NCBI RefSeq assembly: GCF_000002425.4
Contig: NC_037264.1
Coordinates: 9,220,886 to 9,284,885 of the forward strand
Length of the DNA: 64,000 nt
From: Physcomitrium patens
Lineage: Eukaryota; Streptophyta; Bryopsida; Funariales; Funariaceae
Reading direction: 5' to 3'
In this document: piece after piece, positions 1 to 20,535 of the stretch
Position numbering within the stretch: the stretch's first letter is position 1
Layout of the letters: the number at the start of each line of letters is the position of its first letter
Notes under the pieces: generated by a model
Databases searched by the model: none
Told to the model about the DNA's origin: nothing
Seen by the model: the letters and a program-made list of their open reading frames with translations, nothing else
Translations under genes and position numbers: made by a program

Positions 1-3000
1 ACTCTCACGTGGGGCTTCCACCTTCTGGAAGCGGCATAGATCCCACACACCTAGCACAGCAACTGGAGCAACTGGAAATTCAGCACTTGCAGAGAATGGG
101 TTCCTCAGGCTCAGCATTGCAGAGGCAGCTTTCCGGTGTATCCCCTTCGCCTCAATCGTCACGCATTAATCTGGATCAGCTGATGCGGCCTGAGGGCATC
201 CCTCCCCGTGATCATCAAGGACTGAATCCATTACACTCTCAGATGCCTCCTCAGTCACATCAAGCACCGGTGCCTATACCACCGTCAGGTCCCGTGCTGG
301 AGCAGCTGTTACGCATGCAGCAGCAACAACAACAGCAACAGCAGCTGCCAACGCAGGTACGGTGTAGTGGTGGATTAGAGGTGACAATTACGTCCGCAAT
401 TTTTAGTGCTGTATGTGCGGGCACCTCCGACGCCATAGGAGTGTTTTGTTTATTTCGGACATACTTGATATGGATTAGATGGTAAACTGAAAGTGCACAA
501 TTGTGACATGGTTTAAACTTGAGTCATTCCATTTTAGCGTGTATATATGATGAGTCTTCGCGAGTGCACTTGCGGTGTGATTTGGTCGTGTTGGGAATTA
601 TGTTGCAGTGCTACGAGGGTATACGGGATGTGTTAGTGCTGATGAGTAAGTGTGGCGATGATGGTGGTGCAGGTACTAATTGAACAGCTGCTGCGGAACC
701 AGTCTATGACTCCCCCTGCACACCTTGAACACCTGCATCGTCACGGCTCAGGACTTGCAGATCAGCTCTTGCTTGGTCGGCAACCTCAAGACCCACAATT
801 GCGCGATGCATCCGCTCAGCACTTATCGAGCAGGGAGTTTGAACAGCTTCTTTTAGCCCGACGAAATCATTCAAACAGTTCGCCATTCGAGCAGATGTTA
901 CGTCAGAGGCAGGAGGAACAGCAGCAACAGGTATGGGTCTTAAGGACATATTCAATAGTAGATAAAGTGCCTCTTTTAAGGTGTGTGTGTTGATGATGCG
1001 AGTACCCGAGATCTATGTGTTCGGATGTTAGCATTGATTTGCGAGTGAAATCGAGTAAGTAGTTGTTGGGCTTGAGAAGCATTGCAGTAGAGTTCTTTTT
1101 TTGCCAGTATGCGGTATGTCATTTCGATGAGTGCTGTGTGTGTGTGCAGTTGGTGCAATTTGGATTACCAGTGCCCCAGCCACATCAAAGTTTAGAGGAT
1201 ATGCGAGTTTCCGGTGTGTGGGAGGTGGATGAGTTCGGACAGTTTGTGAAGCGTACACAGTCGCCTGCCCCTATGCGGCCATTTGAGGCCTTTCAACATC
1301 AACATCACCATCACCACCATCAGCAGCAGCAGCAGCAGCAACAACAACAACAACACCATCAAAGGCTACAAAGCCAGCTTAATTATCCAGGGCCAATGCA
1401 GCAGGAGCTACAGGAAATGTTTAGATTCGAGCAGAATACGCCTCTGGAGCCAGGGATGATAGAGCCGCGGGTGCCGATGAACCTGTACGATCCGAATTTT
1501 CTACGCAGAGAGCGGAGTGTTCCTGGCATACCTGGTATGGGTGGCATGGAAGGCGAGTTGGTTGCCCAAATTCAAGAACAGCAGCAGCGTACGCGAGCGG
1601 AACGTCAGAATAACTTACCAGGATTTCTGGATCCTTCGGAGGGTTTATCGGATATGGAACGTTTCCGGCGGGACGCTTTCGACCTTCGACAGGTTCAAGA
1701 AAGACAGCAGCAAGTGGAGGCAGCGGCTGCAGCGCGAAGGCTAGAGGGTATGGAGGGTAGGCCGAAGAGCGGGGAGAGGAGAATTGCTGGTCAAGTAGAT
1801 GCTCCGGGTAACAATTCCTTGCTGCCTGCGCTGAGATGGCCCATCATCAACAACGAAGGCTCTCAAAATCAGGAGATGATGCATGAACGAAATATGTTTC
1901 CTCCATCTTTGGGATTGTGGAGTCAAGAGAGCCACGATTATACCGGCACTGAGCAACAATTGCAGGGCGTTTCTCGCAGCGGGACATTGATGTCAGAGCA
2001 TGTTCCCGTTGCGGCCACACCCAGTGGAGTCGAAACCCCTCGTTCATCGGTTGCCAGCACTCCACCTGAGGGTTCACACTTGCTGGGGAATTGGAATTTG
2101 TCTAGTCTCCATTTGAATGAATCTTCAGCAAATGTCCAAACTACAGACGTTAAAGGCCAGGTAAGATCAGCTGCTTCACTGACTCAGCTCGGATGGAAAG
2201 CTGCAGCGGTTCCAAAAGCGAATTCTCTTGCAGAGATCCAGGAAGAGGAAGCCGCGGTCAAGAAGCCTGGAGAGCAGGTGACAGTTGAGGCAGTAGATCA
2301 GCCTGCGTTCAGTACCGGTGCTGGGTCTGTAGGATTGGGACTACGGGCTCAACCTTCAGTGTCTCAACCGAAGTATTTGCGAGAGATTCAGGAGAAGGAG
2401 GCTCAGAACGCTGGGCAGTTGAAAGACGGTTCACCGGCTGTTCAGAAAGTTCCTATGAGCCGAGTAGTGGATCCTCCAGCTTGGGGAACAGTGTCTGCTA
2501 TCACCGAGAGAGGCAGCTCGTTGTTCGAAGCAGATGACGAGCGAACAGCTGCGCAGGTTGGCAGGAAGGTCAGCGAGGCGGAGGCCAGCATCGTGAAGGA
2601 GGCATCTGTGAGTCAATCTGGTCAAGTATCGGCGCAGAGCACTACTGGTTTTGATGACAGCGACTTCATCGAACCGAAGGAATCTAAGAAGAACAAGAAG
2701 CGGGCGGCCAAAGGAAAGAGCTCCACTCCCGGGAAAACGGCGGGTGGCTTGACGAGCGAGGTGTCGCAGGCGGCGTCTCCACAAATATCCAGCAAGAGCA
2801 CAGTCGTAAGGTCGGTTCAGGTGGAGTCAGTAGAAGAGAACTTACCAGCCCCACCTTCGGGGCTGTTGCTGGCGGATTTCCTGACTTTGGGAAATGAACC
2901 TGTCGTCAGTACGCAGCCTCTTCCGGCATGGTCATCGACACCCGCACGGCTAGCGAAAATGGGGAAATCTTTATCTCTGAAGGAGATTCAAGAGGCGGAG

Positions 3001-4677
3001 CAGAGAGCTCGCGAAGAGCAGGAGAGACAGAATCAGATGCTTCAAGCATCACTGACTCAGAAGAACTCTCTCCCTCCGTCAGCGAAACCCAACACTTTGA
3101 TGACGAGGAGCGGAAGTGGAGGCGCCGCATGGCAGCGTCCAGGAGTGCTGAACTCTTCTGCTCCAGTGGTGGCAAGTGGGCAACATTCAAAGGTCCCAGC
3201 AAGCAGTGGTAGCGGCAATTCTCGATCGAAGGTTGGCGTGTTTGAAGATGACGACGACTTGTTTTGGGATTACGGCCAGGACGCGAAGCTGAGCACCGGA
3301 CCTGTGAAACAGATAACAAAATCTGAACCGTAAGTAATCAAGCTTCTAGTTTATTGCCTGAAAAGATTGTAAAATGGCAAATGGAATAGAGCCGTAGAGT
3401 GCTATGTATTAGCCTGGGGCAATTATCTGCGGTGTTCAATGCCGAGAGAAGTTGTTCGTAAATTGAAGTAGGCGTTGAGTCATGGTATTGGCATTTTTTC
3501 CAGGTTGGATTTTCCATCGCTGTTGTCTGGACAAGGACAAGGACAGGCGAACAAAGTCATAGTCTCGAAACCCGCAGCAGCGACAGCAGCAGCTCCGGCG
3601 TTTCGTCAGGTGGCAATTGCGAGAACGAGTCCGACGGATTTTCCGTCTTTGAGTGCGACGGCAGTATCTGTGAAATCTGCTCCAACGAAGGGGAAGAAGC
3701 AAGCAAGTTACAAAGGTACCAGGCTGTGACGTTCTGTATGTTCCGAAGCGTTAATGAGAGTGGAACTGGTTAAATGTACTGGTTTATTGGCATAGCATCC
3801 CGGAGTTTTGAAGTTTGAAGGTCTTTGTGGGTTGTTCTGATTAATGGAGGGTTTGATATAATTTCTCAAAGGTGATGGCTTGATTATCGGCGGTGGAAGG
3901 TAATTTTAAAGTTTCAGCGTTGCCCTCGGGGTCTGGCGTTTGTCGATGAGCTGGTCGATAGCGGATGAATTTTAATGACGAGGTTTACATGTTATCCCCG
4001 TTTATGTTCATTGACACTAGTCTTTCGCGATGATTTGGCAGTGACAGGGCCACAAGTGAGTGCCGAAGTGAAGGCATTGAGACAGTGGTGCGAGAATCAA
4101 TTAAAGAAGCTGAGCTTGAACGAAGGTAATGATGAGTGCCATGGGGTATGTTAGTGGTGATGTGGGAGGAAAGTTTGCGACTTGAATACAAGGTGAGTCC
4201 TCATGCGTGGACTTCGGTGTGTTTGCGTGTGCAGATGTAACAAACTTGGACTTTTCTATAGTAGATTTCTGCATATCACTGCCTTCGGTCAGCGAGGCGA
4301 GTGATTACCTTTCACAGTACCTGGGAACTCTACCAGGAGTGACGCAGCAGCACATCCAGTCATTCAAGAAGGAGTTTGTCCGTCGCAAAGAGCAATTGCC
4401 ATCGGACGGCAATGTGTCTTCGAGCGACCGCGAAGATACGGATGCTTTTTTCAGTTCAAATGGTAAGAAGGTAGATCGGAGCAAATCCGGAACCATGGAC
4501 ATGGCTCGTTTGTTGAAGGAAGACACAGGATCAGGTGAGTTGGAGAGCACCGCAAGTCCAGGGAGTGGAAAGAAAAAGAACAAGAAAGGTAAGAAAGTGG
4601 TGGATCCATCGTTGCTGGGATTCAGCGTGACGAGTAACCGCATCATGATGGGGGAGATTCACCACCTTGATGACTAG
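1..4677 (+). CDS. EXA1-like: GYF-domain protein (EXA1/PSIG1/MUSE11-like), C-terminal part
   Basis: The 5' end lies outside the window. Exons seen: 1-356, 673-930, 1150-3329, 3504-3715, 4042-4125, 4235-4677; all junctions are GT-AG and frames join. The visible part is the long low-complexity tail of plant GYF-domain proteins: Gln-rich segments, four copies of an EQLLR-like motif (for example VLEQLLRMQ, LIEQLLRNQ, PFEQMLRQR), three SLxEIQEEE-type motifs, two DFPSL motifs, then a short folded C-terminal region (QWCENQLKKL; SEASDYLSQYLGTLPGV) and the typical end DPSLLGFSVTSNRIMMGEI. The GYF domain itself, which binds proline-rich peptides, would be upstream. Plant members act in translational repression and mRNA-linked immunity in the cytoplasm; that role is family knowledge. 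A His run and a Gln run lie near 1297-1350. The family is well supported; the exact orthologue is not decidable from half a protein. Confidence 0.85.
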
Positions 4678-6780
4678 GTTATGAGTTGTGGAGTGGGGAG
4701 AGGGAAAGTGTTGTGGGCGATGGGGATATCCCCGCACATTGAAGATTGATCAGAAGGGCGGGATGGTAGTGAAGTGAACCTGTATGCGAAATGGGGTTCA
4801 TTTGCGGATCTTTGAAGTAGGCAGATAATAGGGATTTAGAGCGAGGAGAGAGCGTCAATGGTTTAGCCATTTGACTGGATTATTTATATATAGAGATTGG
4901 GCGTTTCGGCGGTGTCGTGGAGAGGATAAGTGGGCCTTTTTCTCAACTCCTGACGGTGAAGGGCGCTCGGCCAGTTGACAAATGAGGTCAATATAAGTGG
5001 CGGAACAGCAGGTCTGTCACGCGGTGGTTAGGAAGGTGAGGTGCGATTTGTTAGCTTTCTGTAGCTTGTAGGGCCTCGGAACTGCCTATTTTTAAGAGCA
5101 GAAGAGTAGCAATTGGACATGAAAAGAGCATGTAAATTTGGAGTTTGTAGTGACCCCGTGACGAGGGTGGGAAAGGTTATTTCATTTTTTGCACTAGAAG
5201 CATGTAATGTAATTGACTGGACACATGTGTCTGTTATGGAGTATTCAAGGAGGTGCTTTTGTATTCGGTGCACTATCCGAGATAAAACTTTTGTCCTGTA
5301 TGTTGTGCAGGATGTTTTGAGGAATGTGACCGCAAAACGTTTGTCTATATTAAGAATGATATGTCGCAATTAAACTGAAAACTATCGTGGAGAATGTTAA
5401 ACCATAACTTGAAGTGTGTGAAGCAGATGAGAGTGATTGTCGTGAGAAGGAGAGTCACGTAAATTATTTGGGTATTGTCTCAATGTTTCATTATGCCATG
5501 GTACTCATACATAAACCTTGTAAAGATGAAACGAGACCCGACGTACACGTATATACCAATAGCTTAATGGTAGACCAATTTGTCACTTCACATCATGTGT
5601 CAACTCCTTGATGCACAGACATATGACGTAACTGTCGAGTGCATATCAATAATCGATTGCTTATCTGAATAGCAATGTCCTAACACATACACACATGTAT
5701 GTATTTGTAAATATTTACTGGTTTGCCGAGCACGTCTTCGAATAATTGAGTAATGCAATTGTCCCATTACGGCTTCCTTAAGAAATACGGATGTCCACAA
5801 CTGTACAAATTTTTCGAACCCTAACAAATCCAGCTCTGTGATGTGTCGTGTAATTTTGTTAATGTAATCATTGTTGTTTTGAATTGTGTAAATTTGCCAT
5901 GTCTATATAACTTTCAAAACTTGTTAATAGAATTACATACCTGTTCACGTCTTCATTGCTTGTGGAAATGTAAATAATCCCCTTCTTTACAAGAATTGTT
6001 TCACTAATGACGTCTTTGGCTTAAATTGTTATATTTTGTATGCAGTATTATTGTTTGGATGTTTTGATTAATAGTTTAATACCACACAAACAATACAGTC
6101 ATGTATTTTAGGGAATAAAAAATAAGGTGTGATATATGATATTGGGATTTTGCTTTTCTTGAGCAATACCTATTTTACTCATATTTATAATAATTACACA
6201 AAAAAAATTGCAATATATGTTATTCTTCTCAAAAATAAATATTGTTTATTTTTTCATTTTGTAGCTACAATTGAAAGTCAAAATTGGATTTTCAACTAAC
6301 ACACAAATTTTGTGATTAGAAATCATAATCATGGTTTGTGAGGAGAATATGATAACATAGTTTTAATGCATTTGGTCCATCATTATATCTAATTGTTGTT
6401 ATTTTTTCCAATTTTTCTTTTGATTTCTATATATTTAAGTTTGATATTCGAAATAAAATCAATACAATTATTTTTTCCAACTCTTGTCGTGAATAAGTTT
6501 ATGAGATTGGTTATCTAAAAGGAATAAAGATCATAAGGTTGAAAATGTGTATTCAAGCTATATTTACTTTTGGAGAAATTGTAAAACAAGCATTGCAATA
6601 TTGAAGGGATTATTGATGAAGTATAAGTTAAAAAGACGTGACGTACATAAAATAATATTATGAGAAAAAGAAAAAAAGGAAAATAAAAATAAAAATACAG
6701 AAACGTAGAAAGCAAGGAAGTATCAACCTTACAAGATGGAAAGTTTCATATTCGTGCTAAAACCCATTTAGTCCCCACCG
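4678..6780. other. 3' UTR and intergenic spacer
   Basis: After the GYF stop codon the first 1-1.3 kb keeps moderate GC and is probably 3' UTR and flank. From about 5850 the sequence becomes strongly AT-rich. Short open frames here (for example 5113-5373) have no recognisable domain. I see no gene. Confidence 0.5.
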
Positions 6781-6839
6781 TGTGTTGGGCACACAACCAA
6801 AATTTCTCCCCCCTGCCCGGGCCCCCCTGCCCTACAGAA

Positions 6840-7355
6840 ACCTTTGGCAGAGGTAAGGGGAGGCGATGTGGATAGAGCGTCGGAGGTTGGGGCTTCCGCG
6901 GCACTGGGGGGAGAGTGAGGGAGAAGAAGAAGAGGACGAGAAAGAGGAGGAGGAGGAAAGAAGAGTTGGAAAACGGAAGACGAAGAACGCAGAGAGAGAG
7001 AGCGAGAGAGAGAGATCGAGAGAGAGTGGAAGTCAGGAGAGCAAGTGCTACATTTGTGTTGTGGTTGGTGCTGCTTGCTTGCATCAGGCAATCAGCATTC
7101 CCCGCATTCCCTTCCCCTTTCCTTTCATGGATTGGTGGGGCTCAGTGCTCCCCCGACTCCCCCCAAGATGAGCTTGCTCTCCATTCTATCGCCATCGTGA
7201 CCACGCTCTCAGGATTCGGATTCATATGCTCATGCGTCTCCCTTCCCCTGTCCAGATTTGTTGTCGTTTTTAGGCTGTGCTTAGGGGTTTGTAAATTCCT
7301 AGTTCGGAGAGGCAGCTCTCCCTGTTGCCTCACCTGGGATTAATCCATTTTGGCC
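6840..7355 (+). promoter_or_regulatory. Leader/promoter-proximal region of the ValRS gene with GA microsatellite
   Basis: A purine-rich tract runs from about 6905 to 7030 and contains an almost pure (GA)n stretch at 6990-7028. It is followed by a CT-rich leader up to the ATG at 7356. GA/CT tracts just upstream of start codons are common in plant 5' UTRs. The transcription start is not visible. Arg/Glu-rich frames across this tract are repeat artefacts. Confidence 0.45.
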
Positions 7356-15991
<8,636 letters not shown>

Positions 15992-16746
15992 GGAAATCAT
16001 TTATTCTCATTCATCTTAGAATCTGAATTCCATAATATATTCTGTTAGGGACTGATGTACAACTTCAAAATATTTGTTTCCACGCACATTTCAGTGTGTT
16101 CCCTTGTCACTATTAGTGCACACTGAAGTTTGCACCATGTCATTATTTGTCTGACTCAAGTCAGATTTCGGTTTTTAGGGAAGGAATTCGCTACCGAAAC
16201 TTTGCAAATAGAGGGCAGAGTACGTTTTGTGTCCAGGATCACCTATGTTGTTTGTTTCAATGATGTGGATGACCTGTCATTTGCTCAATTTACGATTTCG
16301 TAGATTTTAAAGTCACCGATCTCTTTGCATATAATTTTGACGTGGACATTGGTTTGCAACAACTGAATTTGTTCAATGAGTATCTTGTAATGACGTCAAA
16401 CATAAAAGTCATTGAAATGAAAACTTCAAAACTGTAACAACATACGAGGAAAATGAATTCCTGTGCCCCTATATACAGTGGAGGTGCATGCAGGCTTATT
16501 TACTTGCTGGAGCATGAAAAGGATGGACATGTGCAGCAATATAGTAATGCTTGTGTGAACCTGGATATCAACCTCGCCTTCTTTAACAAAAAACGCTCCG
16601 AACAAACCCAGTTCTCAGAGAAGCAGTTGCAGCAGCAATACCCGCATTCTTCCGACAGAAGTTGGTCTCAGATTGAACAGAACTGCTTCTCAAGGTGATC
16701 CTGAATCGATCTCACTGCAGCTTCAGGATCCTGCCTTCACCAAGGT
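15992..16746. other. ValRS 3' UTR and convergent spacer
   Basis: This spacer separates the ValRS stop codon from the stop of the minus-strand His/Pro-rich gene. It probably holds both 3' UTRs. A short open frame at 16453-16698 has no recognisable features. Confidence 0.4.
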
Positions 16747-17157
16747 TCATGGAGGACACGGTCTCTTGTTGTCATCGTCATGAGGAGGCTTGTGAGGTGG
16801 CTTTTCGTCATCGTGAGGAGGCTTATGAGGAGGCTTTTCGTCATCGTGAGGAGGCTTGTGAGGAGGCTTTTCGTCATCGTGAGGAGGCTTGTGAGGAGGT
16901 TTTTCGCCATCGTGAGGAGGCTTTTCTTCATCGTGAGGAGGTTTGTGTGGAGGCTTATCACCACCAAGAGAAGACTTGTGAGGATGCTTGTCACAGTGGT
17001 AGAATTCCATGTCGGGTTCAGAAGGCTTCGCCCACTTCTCATACGCTTCCACCAGCGTTCGCCCTTCTACCGCTCCACCGTCTCTGGCGAAGTTCGTAAC
17101 TGCCAACACCAGAGCCACTGCAATGGCCAGGGCTTGATCAACTTTCACCACCGCCAT
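16747..17157 (-). CDS. Small secreted His/Pro-rich repeat protein
   Basis: A single-exon 136-aa protein. Residues about 1-29 form a signal peptide (MAVVKVDQALAIAVALVLAV, then Ala-rich). A short non-repetitive segment (VEAYEKWAKPSEPDMEFYHCD) follows. The rest is a tandem array of an 11-residue unit KPPHKPPHDDE: five full or near-full copies and one 7-residue copy, ending in RPCPP. There are only two Cys outside the signal peptide. The composition (about half Pro/His/Asp/Lys) suggests an extracellular, wall-associated, possibly metal-binding protein; that is inference. It converges on the ValRS gene. The repeat is also open in other frames, but the signal peptide supports this one. I do not recognise a named family. 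Confidence 0.65.
   Translation of the reverse strand: MAVVKVDQALAIAVALVLAVTNFARDGGAVEGRTLVEAYEKWAKPSEPDMEFYHCDKHPHKSSLGGDKPPHKPPHDEEKPPHDGEKPPHKPPHDDEKPPHKPPHDDEKPPHKPPHDDEKPPHKPPHDDDNKRPCPP
16770..16965. repeat. 33-bp coding tandem repeat
   Basis: The array underlies the KPPHKPPHDDE repeats. Each 33-bp unit contains two GAGGAGGCTT-type blocks (plus-strand view) and CGTCATCGTGAGG. Units near 16790-16890 are almost identical, pointing to recent unequal crossover or slippage. Arrays this uniform stay open in several frames on both strands. Confidence 0.85.
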
Positions 17158-19682
17158 GCCTGACCGACTGATAGGTTCCTGCTACGATTGAAATTTTGAA
17201 GTGAGTTCAATCAGCATTTAAAAGTTCAGTTGCAGTCAACATTTACAAAACTAACAAAGCCTTCCATTGAAGTTCTAGCTAGTCGATCATGTTAGCACGC
17301 ACACAAGTGATGCATCCAGGATGTAGTGTCAACAAAATTAAATAAAGTAGAAAATATAAATAGAAAAAGACGACGTAGCGTCAAATGCTAATGAGAGTTG
17401 AGTGACTTGAAAACAAAAATTGAGACGAGGCAGAAGTGGCAAGAGCTGGAACTACCACCAAGAATGCAAAAACTGGCTAGGATGCAAAAACTGGCAGAGC
17501 GAGATAACTTGATCAGTTTCAGAGCAGGAAGCATTTTATGGATGTGGGGATAGGTGATGGGGTCGAGCAACTGATGACGAGAACACATAAGTGTGTAAAA
17601 TATCAAATTTCCTGTTGATGTGAGATGCCCTCTTGCAGTCACAACCTGCAGGTTTCGTGTAAGGCAGTACAAACACGCAGTGTACAACAAGGAAAGTGAC
17701 GTGCACCTGGCCCTTTGGAGATTCATGGAGCTGCAGTCACTGTGGTATCAAGAGCGAGGAACTCAAGGGAGCACGGCTAATGCCGTCGCAGAGTTGGATT
17801 GCAGATAGAGAGGCAAGATAAACAAGACAGAAAGCAAAGTGATTAATTGAAAAGACGCGCTTAAAGCTGCCATGACTGGTAGCCACAAAAAACATGTTAA
17901 AAAAGTGAAAAAGACAAGCGTATTCTGATTCATCTCCACCCAAATTAAGCTGATTCATGTCCAGGCTTCATGTTACAGTCTACGCCCCTGATTCTTAATG
18001 TTGATATATTTGAAGGTAGACCATGCCTTGAGCTGTGATGAATGCATACACTGGAAATGGATTTCCTGGCGACCATTAGGCAGAACACCGTTCTCTTTAC
18101 TAATGGTTGCCTGGAAATCCATTTCCAGTAGGCCCCTAATTCACCCATCACTATGCAATTTAACAACCTTAAAGGCAGGGCAAGATTAGACGGACGTAGA
18201 GGATTGTAGCCACATGGAAAGGACTCAACTTCGACGTTTGACAGTTCGTTGACATCTATTCATCTGCCTCCATCCAGTCCCCTCGCGGTCCAGACATATC
18301 GAGCTGTTTCAATAGAAACCGCAGACTGGTCGTTCACGAAAGCAGATTGGCATTTTCGGTTCCAAAACCGATGCACATGATGTAACAACGATGCCCCATA
18401 ATGAAGAACTTGCCAGCTTGGAAGTGGGTCTCATTGACCACCAAGTCCCTCTGGCTTCCTTCCTCACAGCACCACAGCAGATCATAGCTTCAGCTGCGAA
18501 ACATCCCATTAACGGACGTCACAAAGCTTGTGTCTCTCAGTATATCAGCATGACACCAAATTCAACCTCAGCTGTGTGCACATGGGTCGGTAAATCCTTC
18601 ACTGCAGTGTGGCTTTGCAGTCCCTTTCGACGTATTCTGGGCTAAGATGCAGTTTAAATATCCATTTCATACTTCAAAGAAACTGTTTAAAGACAAGCTG
18701 AAGATTATGTTATGGTAAATATGCTCTTCATTACAATGTGAGTATACATAGTTTTGAACACATTCTGAGCTAGGCCGCAACAGATATCCATGTTTTACTT
18801 CGGAGATGCTTTTCGAAGTTCAGTCATGACAGGACTGTGTGATAAGCAACTGCAGTCCATCATGTTGAGAATTCACGGATCATCTAGATCGATCTCGCTT
18901 CTGTCTGTTTGATGCTGTAAACTGCACAGCATTTTGCTAGATTCTTGTTGCAATGATATATCGATACCATGTTGCGCTGTTTCTAATTAGGAAGGTTGGA
19001 TGATTATGATTTTGATGTCACCGATTCCTTGTATGAATTTAAATAATTTGAATTACAAATTTGTAAAATCAGTTTTATAGGTTTTTCTTATCAATGGAGC
19101 ACCATTTTAGATGTTACAAAGATAGCCAAAGATATCTATTAATTCTTTAAGATATCACTAATCAATATATAATTATAAAAATTATAATAGTAATTTATGT
19201 TTTATTTTTTGCTTATTTGGTATATTTGTTAATATAAATATATAAAAATATATATATTTGTTAATATTTGTTACTGATACTTGCTTACAAAACTTGATAT
19301 AATTTAATTGTGCAATATACAAAAACCTTGGTGTAGTATATCATATTATAAACAACAAAAAGATTTGTAATTTTTTTGTATTATATGCATAATTATAATG
19401 AGTATTATAAAATCTTAAAAATATAACATAAAAAAGAAGATAACATATTTAAATCAAAGATATATTAATAAAATGAGAGTCTCAAAATTGATTAAAATAT
19501 ACTATAAATATATTTTTCTTTTTGGTCTTTATATTGAACTTACTTAAATACATAAATATTTGTAGAGATTTTGTGTTTTAATATTCTTGATGGTATAAAA
19601 TTCTATTGTAGAAAATAAGAGTACATGATCTTGTAGAAAAAATTATTTATGATTTTTATAAATATTTAGAATGTATTTTGAT

Positions 19683-19713
<31 letters not shown>

Positions 19714-20270
19714 GCATATTTTATTTTTATATTTTTTTCCACTAAATTTTTTAAGAGAGTCATGACATGCTTCTATTTTCATAAAGTTGCATCAATTGGG
19801 TTTTTTTAGATAGATTTGTATAGAAGAATGTTAAATAGACATATGCTTTCACAAAATACATCCACCCCTGATGAAAAATTTGATAATCATAATGAATGTG
19901 GTTGGTTTTTATTGGTTGCAAATCTAATCTAATAGTGGAGAAATAAATTTAGAGGTCATTTTTTTTTAATTTTATGATAGTTAGAATGGGTGGGTTGATT
20001 TAGTAAAAACCTGGGGTCTATTTAACATCCCCTGTGTATATATATATATATATATATACATACAGTTATACATATATACACATGATAGGATTATTCAATT
20101 TGATTTCAAAAAAATTCTACCCCACGTAGGGCATATCGTGACCTATGTAATTTCGAGTTAAAAAAATACAAATGGCAAAAAGAATATGAACGAATGATAA
20201 AAAAAAAACCGGGCGAAAGTTGAAGTGTTGGGAGTTGGGGGGGGGGGGGTTGCAGAGCAGCAAGCGGGAA
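17158..20270. other. Intergenic, no confident gene
   Basis: The part to about 18700 has mixed composition and includes the probable promoter of the minus-strand secreted-protein gene (an AT-rich TATTTATA-like stretch on the minus strand near 17350-17362). From about 18950 to 20120 it is very AT-rich, with (AT)n runs at 19685-19711 and 20036-20057. Open frames at 17388-17726 and 18391-18645 show no domain. A strong hairpin at 18051-18128 is listed separately. Confidence 0.4.
18051..18128. repeat. 29-bp inverted repeat with 20-nt loop
   Basis: The left arm 18051-18079 begins CTGGAAATGGATTTCC and the right arm 18100-18128 ends GGAAATCCATTTCCAG. The arms are complementary over 29 positions except for two mismatches, one of which is a G-U pair in RNA. 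The loop is 18080-18099. Each arm also contains the quasi-palindrome GGAAAT-NN-ATTTCC. It could be a small-RNA precursor, the core of a small MITE or a cruciform. Confidence 0.75.
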
Positions 20271-20275
20271 GTTTG

Positions 20276-20284
20276 AAACCCTAA
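20276..20284 (+). promoter_or_regulatory. Telo-box (AAACCCTAA) upstream of SF3B4
   Basis: AAACCCTAA lies 252 bp upstream of the SF3B4 start codon. Telo-boxes are recurrent in promoters and leaders of plant translation and RNA-processing genes. A G10 homopolymer occurs just before it (about 20238-20248), then CT/GT-rich leader sequence. Confidence 0.5.
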
Positions 20285-20535
20285 ACCCCCAAACCAGGCA
20301 TCGCATGTTGGGTGCATCGTCCACGTCCTCGTGCCTTCGGTTGCAGCCCATTCGCCCTTCTCCTCACATTTCGCCATTGTCGAGGAGGTTGTTGGTCTCT
20401 CGCTGCTGTTGTTTGTTTGTTTGTTGTGCATACAGACAGAGAGAGGGTGTGTGTGTGGTGGGGGGAGAGTGCGCTGAGTTTGTATGTGAGAACAACAGTA
20501 AGAGGGAAGAGAAGGAGGCTCTTGCGTCCCTCTCC

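Noticed and set aside
6866..7343. Arg/Glu-rich open frames over the GA tract
   Set aside because: They are translations of a purine microsatellite in the leader of the ValRS gene and have no start context or homologous feature.
16770..16965. Possible CRISPR-like array
   Set aside because: The units are contiguous 33-bp coding repeats with no unique spacers, in a eukaryotic genome.
16695..17163. Plus-strand frames through the 33-bp repeat (REEACEEAFRH-type and RLVRRLFVI-type repeats)
   Set aside because: The minus-strand frame has a proper signal peptide and sensible composition; uniform tandem repeats without stops are open in several frames.
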